Shown here piece after piece: positions 49,486-61,859 of a DNA stretch of 64,000 nucleotides. A program made the position numbers and the translations under genes. Every line of letters begins with the position of its first letter. Within the stretch, counting starts at the first letter, position 1. Origin of the DNA: CAWAQA01 sp963784065 (GTDB lineage: Bacteria; Acidobacteriota; Vicinamibacteria; Vicinamibacterales; UBA2999). The stretch lies in the NCBI GenBank assembly GCA_963784065.1, contig CAWAQA010000007.1, positions 216,919 to 280,918 on the forward strand, read 5' to 3'. A model generated the notes under the pieces. It was given only the letters and a program-made list of their open reading frames with translations, did not search any database and was not told the origin of the DNA.

Positions 49486-50154
49486 ATGCCGGGAAGAAAG
49501 AGTGGCTCAGGTCATGCGGATAACCAAAGCCCACGGGTGACAAAGGGCCAACGTGCGAGAGAATCAACTGGAAAAGGGCCTGTATCAGGCGTTGACACAA
49601 GAAAGGCGTTGTCGCCAAAACAGCGTGAAGAACTACTCAAAGCGGTGAAAGCCCGTTTCGAGAAAAACATGAAACGCCACAAAGGTCTTGAATGGGCCAA
49701 AGTAGAAGCAAAGCTGGAAGCTCGTTCTGAGAAACTGTGGTCCCTCAATGAAATGGAAACAACCGGCGGTGAACCGGATGTTGTTGGTTACGACAAGAAG
49801 ACGGGCGAATACATTGTTTACGATTGTTCAGCGGAAAGCCCGAAGGGCCGCAGAAGTGTTTGTTACGACGGTCAGGCGCTGGAGTCAAGGAAGGAACATA
49901 AACCAAAAAATAGCGCTGTTGATATGGCAGCCGCCATGGGCGTTGAGCTGTTGACGGAAGAACAATATCGGGGATTGCAGGGACTTGGCGAGTTCGATAC
50001 AAAGACGTCGAGCTGGGTGCAAACTCCTGATGATATTAGAGAACTCGGCGGCGCCATCTTTTGTGATCGCCGCTACGACCATGTCTTCGTGTATCACAAC
50101 GGTGCGGAATCTTACTATGCCGCCAGGGCATTCCGTGGCTCGCTGAGGATTTAG
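49486..50154 (+). CDS. DUF4256 family protein, lower GC
   Basis: 222 residues. A basic, disordered N-terminus of about 40 residues precedes the DUF4256 core (KQREELLKAVKARFEKNMKRH, EYIVYDCSAESPKGRRSVCYDG, HVFVYHNGAESYYAARAFRGSLRI). Base composition is visibly lower in GC (about half) than the surrounding 65%, with many lysine AAA/AAG and AT-ending codons, suggesting recent transfer. Function of the family is unknown. It lies next to the STAND gene, in an accessory-looking stretch. Confidence 0.8.
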   Translation: MPGRKSGSGHADNQSPRVTKGQRARESTGKGPVSGVDTRKALSPKQREELLKAVKARFEKNMKRHKGLEWAKVEAKLEARSEKLWSLNEMETTGGEPDVVGYDKKTGEYIVYDCSAESPKGRRSVCYDGQALESRKEHKPKNSAVDMAAAMGVELLTEEQYRGLQGLGEFDTKTSSWVQTPDDIRELGGAIFCDRRYDHVFVYHNGAESYYAARAFRGSLRI

Positions 50155-50389
50155 CCGTGGACTGTGGATCCTTTCGCAGCCGTCGAGTGGTCACCTGTTG
50201 ACCCCGTGCTCGGGCCGGTCGCTGCTGAAGCCAGAGCAAGTGATTCAAGAAGGGATTGGCGAATAGCGGAAAGGGTGGCTCGGACGTCGCATGGTGCACG
50301 CCGCGACGTGGTGGCGCCAGCCACCATCCTGGGGCCGCATCGCGAACTCGTGGTCCAGGCTGGCCATCGGGTAGACTGCAGCCACACCG

Positions 50390-53300
50390 ATGCGCGGCGA
50401 ATGGATCAAGCCGGCCACAGCCGGAATGGCAGCCGTGTTCGTTCACGGCATCTTTGCGAGCCACGACACCAGCTGGCGGGATGGCGGCGGCAGTTACTGG
50501 CCCGAGCTCCTCGCCACCCAGCCCGAGCTCGACTCACTCGGCGTGTACGTCTTTACCTATCAGACCGACTTCTTCAGCGGCGCATACCGCCTGGGCAATG
50601 CGGTTGACGCCTTGAAGGAGCACCTGCGCCTCGATGGCGTGCTCGCCTGCCACAGCATCGTGTTCGTGTGTCACAGCATGGGCGGCATTCTGGTCCGCAA
50701 ACTTCTGGTGGAGCGGGCGCAGGATTTCATCGACCGCGACACCAGCGTCGGCCTCTTCCTCATCGCTTCACCCTCACTGGGGTCGACCTACGCGAACTGG
50801 CTGGGCGGTCTCGCGGTCCTGCTGAACCACTCCCAGGCCGACGCCCTGCGGTTCGGCCAGGACAACGAGTGGTTGCGCGACCTTGACAAGGAGTTCCAGA
50901 ACCTCAAAGAGGCTGGCCGGCTGCGCATCCGAGGTAAGGAACTGGTGGAGGACAAGTTCGTGGTCCTCCGGAAGTGGTGGCGCAAACCGGTTGTCGAAGA
51001 GTTCGCGGCGAGCAGGTACTTCGGCGAGGCCTTCAAAGTGCCCGGGTCGGATCACTTCTCGATTGCGGCACCCCCAGATCGACACGCCATCCAACATCGT
51101 CTGTTGTGCGAGTTCATCGAGCAGATGAACACCTCCGGGGCTCGCCACGCTCCGTACCATAACGGGGAATTGCCGGGCTCGCCCGAGCGGGTCCGCGACC
51201 GGGTTCACGCGATCACATCGAAACGCTCGATCCGTCACCGGCGAGGCCGCGCTGGGTCGGAAGTGTTCCCCAGGCGGCGACAGGCCGGTTTTTCAAAGGC
51301 CGTGAACGCGAACTCGCGGCGGCGGCGCGTCTACTGCAGAGTGACGACACGAGACTCATTGTCGTGGCGGCTGCCGGCGGAATGGGAAAGACGACGCTGG
51401 CGTTTCATCTCTTGCGCACTCTGGTCCGCGGACACGCTGCCGCGCCGGACAACAGCGCCGTGGACGGTGTCGCGGTGGTCGACCTTCGCGCCAAGTCGGG
51501 CGCTCCGTTCCAGGGGATGTTCTTTTCGTGTGCGACCTTGATCGGGCTCTCTGCCGACTGGGCGGACGCCGAGTGGCGCCGTGAGGAATCGCGGACAGGC
51601 AATCTATTGTCGCGGTTCCAGGGACAGGGCCGGCACATCCTGTTTCTGGACAACGTCGAAACCGTCATCGACTCACGCGGCCGGTTCACAGATAGCGACG
51701 TTCAACACTTCGTCGACCGCGTTCTGGCCGACGACACGCATTCGCTGCGGATCCTCGCGACGTCACGCCGCGATGTGGCCGTGGACGCCTCTGTTCTGCG
51801 CGCGTGCAAGCACGTCCACTTCTCCGGAGGGCTGTCGGACGAGGAATCGCTGGCGCTGCTTGCAGATCTGTCGCAGTCGCCGGAGGACATACTCGCCCGG
51901 CCGCCCCGAAGCGCCGCGGCTGAAGAGGTGCAGAAGACGATCGTGCGCGTCACCGATGGGATTCCCCGTGCCCTGGAACTCGCAGGGTCATTGGTATTGC
52001 GGAAGGCAGCCATCGATTTCAGGAACGTGGAGAAACTGATCCTCGGCAGCGATGACATCATCGCGCGGTTCTTCGAGGAGAACTATCGGATACTCCCGTC
52101 TGCCGCTCGCGCAATCCTGGAGGTGCTGGCCGTCTTCGGTGAACCGGTCTCGTGTCCGGGCATCGAATTCGTGGTGAACGAACTGCACGATCCGGTGAAT
52201 GTGCCCGACGAACTGGACGCGCTGATCCAGTGTTTTCTCGTGCGTACCGATGACGAGGCGACCGCCTTCGCGCTTCATCCGCTGGACCAGGCATACCTCT
52301 ACACGCGGCAGTTGCGGGATGCACCGGGTGAGGTTCAGGCCACGCACCTGATGGCCGCCAGGTTTTTCCGCGCCGATCGCGGTGACCATCCTGGACCGGC
52401 GGCTCGGTGGCACCCGGAAGCTGCTTTACAGCGACATTGTCTCGATCTGGCGCGAATTCGATCACCTCTTGAAAGCAGGTGGCCCGGACCAGATCGACGC
52501 CGCGGCGGAGCTGGTCCTCGACTTCGGCGCCGACCTCCCGTTCTGTGGATCCGCGTCACTGTGCCGACGGATGGTCGATGCGGTCGCGGGCCACGCGACA
52601 AGCGACCGGGCACGGCTCGGTATTGCGATCTCCGAGTTGTGTCTGCGGATCGTGGTGGGCCCGATGTCGGAGGCCGGGCAGTTCGCGGAGGCAGCCGGCA
52701 GGTTGGCGCGCGCCTTACAGTCGCCGAAAGCGGAGGCCATCGTCGAGCTGCGACTGGGGACCGCCGCCCGCTACACGGAAGACATCGCCGGCGCGATCAA
52801 ACACTTCGAGCGGGCACAAGCGCTGTGTGCCGAGTCTGGAGATCCCGATCACGAGCTGTTCGTGGCTGCCGATCTGAGCCTCAGCTACAGCCACATCGGC
52901 GACATCGCCAGCGCGCTCCGATACGGGCAGCTGCTCCTCGAGCACGGCACGCGCGATGGCGATGCGGCGACGACATTTGGCGGGCACGACGCAGTGAGCC
53001 TGGCGTGTTTGCGCGCCGGCCGCTGGCACGACGCCGTGGCGCACTGTGGAGCGGCGCTGGAGGTTGCCGACCGACGAGTGCACGAAGGCAAGGCCTACGT
53101 CATGAATGTGCTTGGCATCGCGGAGTTTGCGCTGGGGCTGGAAGAGAAAGCCATCGCCACCCTGCTCGCAGCCGCGTCGGCAGCAGAGAGTTTTCAGAGC
53201 CTCCGGGCCCGAAGTGTCTGCTTGTTCAATCTCGCGTTGGCGCATTACCTCACGGGCGACGGGCGCAAGCAGGGGTTGGACGCGGCGTTGCGCGCAGCGC

Positions 53301-53527
53301 CCGGGCTCGAACAGGCACGGCTTGGCCAGCAGGCGCAGTCGCTTATCGCGCTGTTGAACCGGGAGCCGGCGTCGGCCGGCGACGCATCCCTGATGTTCGA
53401 GTGTGCCCGGCAAGCGGCCGCTAATCCGGATCTGTTTCCGCCAGGCATCCTGTGCACGCGCGCTGCGGCCCTCGCCAAGGAAAGCCGGGATGGCTGCCTT
53501 GAGCCGCGAGATTCAGACGTGGAGTGA
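50390..53527 (+). CDS. Esterase-NB-ARC-TPR STAND protein, NLR-like (two frameshifts)
   Basis: About 1045 residues. An alpha/beta hydrolase of the DUF676/lipase type spans 1-250: oxyanion VFVHGIFASHD, nucleophile elbow VCHSMGGILVRKLL (Ser96; Cys replaces the first Gly), probable acid near VVEEFAAS and catalytic His222 in GSDHFSIAAP. After a shift near 51170 comes an NB-ARC ATPase: FFKGREREL, Walker A AAAGGMGKTT, Walker B ILFLDNVETVID, a sensor-like ILATSRRDV, GIPRALELAGSL, and a HPLD segment at the MHD position. A shift near 52375 leads into TPR-like helical repeats. This effector-switch-sensor order matches NLR-type defence STAND proteins. The ATG lacks a strong ribosome site; 50426 is an alternative. 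Confidence 0.82.
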
Positions 53528-53528
53528 C

Positions 53529-54553
53529 TCATACCAGGCCAACCTCAAGTTGCCGCCTGCATGGCTCCCCTAGTGGTATGTAGTTCCTGAATCCTACGCA
53601 GCTCCGTTGTCGGCCGGCCGATGCGTGCGGCTTGTTTAGGGAACCGGTGATCCGGACGGTCGACGATAACGGGAGGCGCGTTCCCACGATTCGTACAGTC
53701 CCCAGGTGTCCAGCGTGCGAGAGACGGAGGGCCAGTTGCCAGGCTCTGCGCTCTTCTGCCGTCACGCCAGCCACGCGTCCGACCTCGGTTGCGGTGAGAA
53801 GGTGCTCGAAATCGGCATCGGCCACTGCGGTCAAATCGTCCACCTGGTCCACGTGAAAACCTGTTCGCTGCAGCAGGTCCCGCCAGTGCTCCTCGCGCTG
53901 GAACGTGCCGTTCCAGTAGTGGAGTAGTTCCTCCAGCGCCGCCTTGTCTGCGCGCATCGACGGCGGCGTGAGGATCACTCCGTCTTCAATGACCAGTCTT
54001 CCTCCGGGGCGAAGCAGCGTCGCGACACGAGCCAGCACCGCGTGGAGATCGGAAAAGTGCATGAACGCGCCTTGCGCGATGGCGAGGTCGAACGGACTGC
54101 CAGGGATGTCCGTGCTCATGAAGTCCCCTTCGGTGAAGGTGACAGCTCCTGCAATCCCACGGTTTGTGTCAGCCGGACGGCATCGCGAAAACGGCATGAC
54201 GTGAGCTCGACCGCGTGACAGCGGCATCCGAATTCCTCGGCCAGCAGTCTCGGCGTGCCGCCGAGCCCCGTGCCGATGTCCAGCACCGACCACCCGCGCC
54301 GAAGGCCGGCAGCCGCCGCCAGCGCGCGCACGCCTGCCGCCCCGCCGGCGTGGTTCTGATCGGTGACCCCGCCCTGGATCGATTCCGCGAGGTCCCGAGC
54401 GGTCAGGCCCACCAGAGATCCCCGTTCGCGACGGACACGGTCGAGCACCGCAGCCGCGGTCACCGGGTGTTCCGAATAGACCTGTTCGAGCCTCGCGCGT
54501 CTCGCATCCATCGCCGTCTTCGTGACTTCCTGGTGCTTCATTCTCTCATTCAT
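53529..54553 (-). CDS. SAM-dependent methyltransferase (one frameshift)
   Basis: About 340 residues of a class I methyltransferase. Motif I is VLDIGTGLGGTPRLLA. After a shift near 54140 the motif II/III region reads FTEGDFMSTDIPGSPFDLAIAQGAFMHFSD and LLRPGGRLVIEDGV. The N-terminal QGGVTDQNHAGG segment and overall layout resemble sarcosine/dimethylglycine methyltransferase-like enzymes. The last 45 residues look random and the true end is probably earlier. Substrate unknown. It converges with the STAND gene (one base apart) and is divergent from a flavin reductase. Confidence 0.78.
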
Positions 54554-54602
54554 GAGCCGAAGGGCCGTTGCGCGCCGCAACGGCGAAGACTAGCATGTCG
54601 TC

Positions 54603-55170
54603 GTGCACGACGCCGTCCAGGACGTCCTCGCGTCGTTCGATTGCGCGGCGTGGATCGTCACGTCGAGCGACGGCGAGGCCGTCGGCGGCCTCGTCGCAAC
54701 GTTCGTGAACGACGCCTCGCTGGTGCCGGCGCTGCCTCGGCTCGTCACCGGAATTGCGCGGCATCACCATACCTGGGAGCTTATCCAGCGCAGTCGCTCG
54801 TTTGCCGCGCATCTGGTTGACGAGCAGGCCAGCGATCTGTTGTGGCGTTTCGGAATGGGCTCCGGCCGCGAGTCAACAAGTTCGCTGACGTTCGATGGCG
54901 TCGCGGCCACACTGGTATCCGCTCCTCGAACAGGCGCTGGCGTGGGTCGACTGTCAGGTGGAGACGCACTCGACATCGGCGACCGAACGATCTTCGTGGC
55001 CGCCATTGTCGACGGACACGCCAACAGGATCGGCGTCCCGGTGACATCGAAGCGGCTGGTCGAACTCGCCGGACCGGACCGGCGACACCGCCTCGACGAG
55101 GAACGACGTCGGGACGAGGCGCTCGATGCCGCCGCGATCCTCAGTGGCGAGCGGCATCCAGGTGATGTGA
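54603..55170 (+). CDS. Flavin reductase-like protein (two compensating frameshifts)
   Basis: About 189 residues of the FMN-binding split-barrel type (DVLASFDCAAWIVTSSDG, LIQRSRSFAAHLVDEQASDLLW, LDIGDRTIFVAAIVDG). Near 54910 and 54968 two shifts cancel: between them the right frame reads HWYPLLEQALAWVDCQVETH. Such proteins reduce flavin with NAD(P)H or act as FMN-dependent partners of monooxygenases. Start is GTG. The open frame runs to 55523, over the next gene, so the end is uncertain; 55170 is a stop in a neighbouring frame. Confidence 0.65.
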
Positions 55171-55458
55171 TACCGCGAGAAACGACTGGCAGGGGATCAT
55201 GTCAGCGAGTCGCTGGCGGAAGACGCGGGCGCCCTTACGTAGAGGCCGCGTCGGTTCAGGTCTCCGGGGCCTTGGCGGACGGCGCGATTGAGCCCTTCCC
55301 GTATCACGACCCGTTGAAGGCCGTCTTCGCGCGGCCGATTTTACACGCCATTTCCGCAGTTCTTCATCGGCCGTTACAGCGCGCTTACGACCGTGCCCTA
55401 TGCTGCCCGGCAGCGAGGACGAGTCCGACCTCGCCGGAGCACACAGGAGGCGTGGTTC

Positions 55459-56872
55459 ATGCGTCGAACTCTTCTTGCGGTCTGCATGCTGATCGTCGCG
55501 TCGGCAGCCGTCGCGTCCGATGACCTTTTCCGGTTGAGCGGCTGGGCCGCGATCCCTTCCCTGTATCGCCATCCCGGCCCCGTGTCGGGGCAGTTTGCCG
55601 GTCCGGCGAACGGCGTGACGCCGCCCTATCAGGGACAGCCGATACCTGGCTTCTCCGGGATGATTCCGGCCGCGACGCGCGGCGAGTACATCGCGCTGCC
55701 CGACAACGGCTTCGGCGCGCAGGGCAACAGCGCAGATTTCGTCATCGGCTTCTACGAGGTCAGGCCGACATTCAAGACGACCGGCGATGGCACGACCAGG
55801 CCCGGTCCGGTCGACGTGCTCAGCTTCACGCCGTTCAGCGATCCGTACGGCCTGCTGGACGCGTCGTACATCACCGACGGACCTGTCTACCGCCGCACTC
55901 ACTATTACCCGCCGCCGGCGCTGCAGATTCCTGTTGATTCCACGATCAAAGCCGGCAATCTGCTCACCGGCGCCGACTTCGACGTCGAGTCGATCGCGCG
56001 CATGGACGACGGCTCGTTCTGGGTCGGCGAGGAGTTTGGCCCCTACCTGCTGCACTTCAACGCGCAAGGGCAGTTGCTGCGCCGGCCGGTCCGCCATCCC
56101 GTACTGCGCGCGCCGCAGAACCCGCAGAACAGCACGCCCGCCGGTGCGAATCTCCCGAGCTCGCGCGGCTTCGAATCCATGACGCGCAATGGCAACGGGC
56201 GGCGCCTCTATCTGACCACCGAGGCCTCGATCAGTTCTCAACCTGACAAGCGGATACTCGAAATCTACGAGTTCGATACCGTCAGGAAGCGCTACACCGG
56301 CCGGACGTTCAGGTACGCCAAGGACAGCTCGGACTCCATCACCGGCGGCATGAACAACGCGACGAACATCTTCGTGACTGGCGACATGACCCATGTCTCG
56401 AGCGACCGTTACATCGTGATCGAGCGCGACGACTTCCAGGGTCCGCCGACGAGCGCCAACCCGCCGCGCCAGAAGAAGCTCTACCTGATTGACCTGGAAG
56501 AAATCGACAAGCGGAGCAGGGCGCTCAAGAAGCGGCTGCTCGTGGACCTGCTCGACATCGCGGACCCCAGGGACATCGGCGGCCCCCTGCCTCGGCATTC
56601 CAGACAGCCGGTTCAACTTCCCACTGCAGTCGGTCGAATCGGTGACACCGGTCAACGACTTCACGCTGCTCGTGGGCCTCGACAACAATTACCCCGGGGG
56701 CAACGGTCGCGTGCCGGGGACCCCGGACGACACCGAGATCATCACGCTGCGCTCGGAGGTTCCGCTGAAGAACCTGCGCGTCGACGCCTGCCGCCAGCAC
56801 GGCGGATCGCGGGACGACGATGACGATGAGCACGATGACGACGATCGCGGCAGAGACAGTCGTTGTCGTTAA
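55459..56872 (+). CDS. Exported phytase-like esterase family protein (one frameshift)
   Basis: About 471 residues with a signal peptide (LLAVCMLIVASAAVASDD) and a beta-propeller of the esterase-like/phytase-like family: IPGFSGMIPAATRGEYIALPDNGFG, FDVESIARMDDGSFWVGEEFGPYLLHF, RGFESMTRNGNGRRLYLTTE. A shift near 56590 leads into the last blade. The tail is a run of Asp/His and Arg (DDDDDEHDDDD), possibly metal-binding. It may release phosphate from organic esters, which fits the phosphate operon next door, but the activity is not proven for the family. AGGAGG 8 bases before the ATG. Confidence 0.78.
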
Positions 56873-56931
56873 GAGGCGATCTGATGTCCCGCAGCCACTC
56901 GAATCATTGAGCGTCAGACCAAACCCGGCGC

Positions 56932-58581
<1,650 letters not shown>

Positions 58582-58634
58582 AGCACATCGAGCCGCTGGT
58601 ACCGCTTCGAGCCTGGCGATCGTTGCGAGCCCCT

Positions 58635-60739
58635 CTACTCCCCCAACGTCTGACGATGTCGTGTGAGCTCGATGAGCGCCTGGTGGGTGCCAAGACCTTC
58701 CGGCCCGCCGCCGGGCGCCTGGGGATGAAGCTGCGAGTACTCGCCGTTGGCATCCATCCGCCACGCTTGCCGCTGGTCTCTCAGGAGGACGTCGAGGATC
58801 TCCCACAACCGCTCACGGGCGCTGCGCGCGCCAACCGGCGTCGCCACTTCGACGCGTGTCGACAGGTTCCGGAACATCCAGTCGGCTGAGCCGATGAAGA
58901 ACTCGCCTTCGAGCGGATCCTCCCGGCCGGACGCGAAGTAATACATCCTCGAGTGCTCGAGAAATCGGCCGATGACCGAACGAATCCGCACCGTCTCGCT
59001 GTATCCAGGCACACCCGGCCGCAGACAACAGAACCCGCGCACGATGAGATCGATGGGCACGCCAGCACGTGACGCCTCGCAGAGTGCCGCGATCGTCGCG
59101 CGATCCTCGAGCTGATTCATCTTCGCGATGATGCGCGCCGGACGTCCCGCGCGCGCATGTGCGGCCTCGGCCGCGATGAGCTCGAGGAAACGCTGCCGCA
59201 TCGTCGTGGGCGCGACCAGCAGCTTCTGGAACTCGTGCGGGTCGGAGCGTCCAGTCAGATGGTGGAACAGGTTGACGACGTCGGCGGTGAGCGCGCGATC
59301 GGCGGTCAGCAGGCCGACGTCGGTGTAGAGGCGGGCCGTTCGCACGTGGTAATTGCCGGTGCCGATGTGCGCGTAGCTGCGCAGGCCTGACGCTTCCCGC
59401 CGGACGACGAGCGCCATCTTCGCGTGGGTCTTGAGGCTGGCATCGCCCACCGTGACGTGTGCGCCGGCGCGCTCGAGCTCGGCAGCCCAATGCAGGTTGC
59501 GCTCCTCGTCGAACCGCGCCTTCAACTCGATGACGCAGGCCACCTGCTTTCCGGCTTCCGCCGCGCGAATCAGCGAGCGCACGAATGGCGTGTCGTCGCC
59601 CACACGATAAACCGTCATCTTGATGGCGACCGTCTGCGATCGTCGGCGGCGGTGCTGATGAGCCGCTCCACGCTGTCATCGAAGCTGTCGTACGGGTGGT
59701 GGACGAGCAGATCGCCTTCCGCGATGGCGTCGAAGATCGAGCCGCCGCCGTCGAGACGGGGCGGGACGGCTGGCGTCCAGCTCGCGTCGCGCAGATCGGG
59801 ACGATTGAGGCTGGCGATTTCGAACAGACTCGAACAGTCGACATCACCTGGCAGCGCGTAGACGTCGTCGGCGGTGAGCGCGAAGCGGTCCTGCAGCATC
59901 TGCCGCAGGCGAGTCGCGGCTCCCGTCGCGAATTCCAATCGTACGGAGGGCTCGTACCGTCGTTGCCGGATCTGCTCCCTCACGAGCTCGCGCAGGCCCC
60001 GATCGGCGTCCTCCTCCAATTCGACCTCCGCGTCACGGGTCAGTCGAAACAGTGTGGGGGACGTCAGGCGCATGCCCGGATAGAGCTTGTGCGCGTTCTC
60101 CCGAATCACCTCGTGCAGGCCGACAAACACCAGCTGCCCCCTGGGCACGTCGGCCGACAGCCGCACCCACTGCTTCAGGCCCGAGGGCACCTTGACGCGC
60201 GCGTCAACCGGTTCGGCCGAGCGGTGATCGTGCAGAAGGAACCCCAGCGACAGGGACAGGTTGGAAAAGAAGGGAAAGGGCTGGAGCGGATGAATGACGA
60301 GCGGTGTCACGGCCGCAGACACGTCGCCATCGAAGTACTCCCCGGCTTCCGTTTGCTGCGCCTGGGTCAACTCGTCCCAGCGTCGCAGGTGGATCCCGTG
60401 TCGCGACAGCTCCGGTATCAGGCGGCCGCGGAAGAACTCCGCTTGCTGCTGCAACATGGGCACGAGGCGTCGATGAATCTCACCGATCAGCCGCCGGCTC
60501 TCGGCGGTGTTGGCCTCGCGCAGCACGGCGACACGCTTCATGAAGAACTCGTCGAGGTTCGACGTGAAGATCGCGAGAAACTTGGCGCGCTCGAGCAGCG
60601 GCGTGCGGTCGTCGAGCGCTTCCGCGAGGACCCGGCGGTTGAACTCGAGCCAGCTCAGGTCGCGGTCGACCCACACCGCCGCCAGGTCGTCGTCTGCGAC
60701 TGCGGAGGGGCTTGACGCGGCCGTCGTTTGCGCGGACAT
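58635..60739 (-). CDS. ppk1: Polyphosphate kinase 1 (one frameshift)
   Basis: About 701 residues, normal for Ppk1. The N-terminal segment DRDLSWLEFNRRVLAEA and VTPLVIHPLQPFPFFSNLSL are diagnostic. After a shift near 59635 come AIKMTVYRVGDDTPF, KTHAKMALVVRRE with the catalytic-type His, and RGFCCLRPGVPGYSETVRI with GRFLEHSR. It makes polyphosphate from ATP. It starts 9 bases after the pstS stop, in an operon with two phosphate uptake genes, which is a sensible storage arrangement. Confidence 0.92.
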
Positions 60740-60748
60740 CGAAACCCC

Positions 60749-61859
60749 CTACGTTCCTGTTTTGAAGGTCCGGGACCAGTACGCCAGGACCTGTTGAACC
60801 AGCGGCGCTGGCAGCGGCACGTAACCGAGCTCGGCCGCGGTCCTGGATCCGTTCTCCAGCGACCATCGGAAGAAATCGAGCGCCGCTCAGCGTCCTGCTG
60901 CGCGACGCCGCCTTGTGCATGAGCACGAAGACGGTCGCGGTGATGGGGTAGGCCTTCTCGCCGGGACCGTCGGTGAGCAGCAGATAGAAGTCGCTCGTCC
61001 TGTTCCAATCAGCGCTCGCGGCGGCGGCCTGAAAGCTCGCGGTGTCCGGCGCGACGAACTGGCCCGTCCGGTTCTGGATGAGCGGCGTAGCTGAGCTTCA
61101 GCTGCATCGCCTGCGCATAGTCGACGTAGCCGATCGAGTTCCTGACCTGCTCACCGTCTGCGCGACGCCCTCGTTGCCCTCGGCGCCCGTGCCGGTCGGC
61201 CAGGGGACGAGCAGGGCGGAGCCGACCTTCAGCTTCCATTCGGGGCTGGCCTTCGACAGGTAGTCGGTGAAGTTGAAGGTCGTGCCGGAGCCGTCCGAGC
61301 GGTGCACGACGGCGATGCGCGGCGTCGGGCAGCGTCAGCGCCGGGATTGAGCGCCTTGATCGCCGGATCCGACCAGCGGGTGATCTTGCCGAGAAAGATA
61401 TCGGCGAGCACGCGGTCCGGTGAGCCTGATCTCGCCGGCGCCGACGCCGTCGATGTTGACGGCGACGACCACGCCGCCGATGACGATCGGAAACTGGCCG
61501 AGGCCGAGCGTCGGCCAGCTCGTCCGACTTCAGCGGCATGTCGGAGGCGCCGAAGTCGACGCGCGCGGTCTTTGACGCGCAGCGTGCCGGCGAGAGACCC
61601 GACCGGCTCGTACTCGAGCGCCGAACTGGCCGGCGGATCCTCGAGCCCGGCGTTGGCGGCCGGAAAATCTCCGCCGCGCGACGAGCCACGCGCGGTATCC
61701 CGCGACCATCTCGAGAGGACCGGGTAGACGAAGGTCGATCCGGCTCCCTTGATGCCGGTTTCGCCCAGCACGTCCTGGGCCCTCGCCGGAGGGCCGCGAA
61801 GGCCGCGACGGCCGCGATGCCGACGGCGGCGCAGTCGTCGTGCGATCGCGAGCGCTCAC
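60749..61859 (-). CDS. pstS: Phosphate-binding protein PstS (many frameshifts)
   Basis: About 370 residues, pieced together from all three frames. Start GTG, a split signal peptide (AVGIAAVAAFAAL, then PARAQDVLGE), then ETGIKGAGSTFVYPVLSRW, VDFGASDMPLKSDEL, ADIFLGKITRWSDPAIKALNPG, HRSDGSGTTFNFTDYLS, NSIGYVDYAQAMQLKLSYA and ALDFFRWSLENG. These are PstS landmarks, with SGTT binding phosphate. Frameshifts are dense (about eight in 1.1 kb). No PstC, PstA or PstB is in the window. Its GTG overlaps the stop of the Na/Pi transporter gene by 4 bases. GGAGGA stands 5 bases upstream. Confidence 0.8.

Noticed and set aside
55141..56688. Long minus-strand open frame opposite the phytase-like gene
   Set aside because: Antisense shadow; the plus strand has a ribosome site, signal peptide and propeller motifs.
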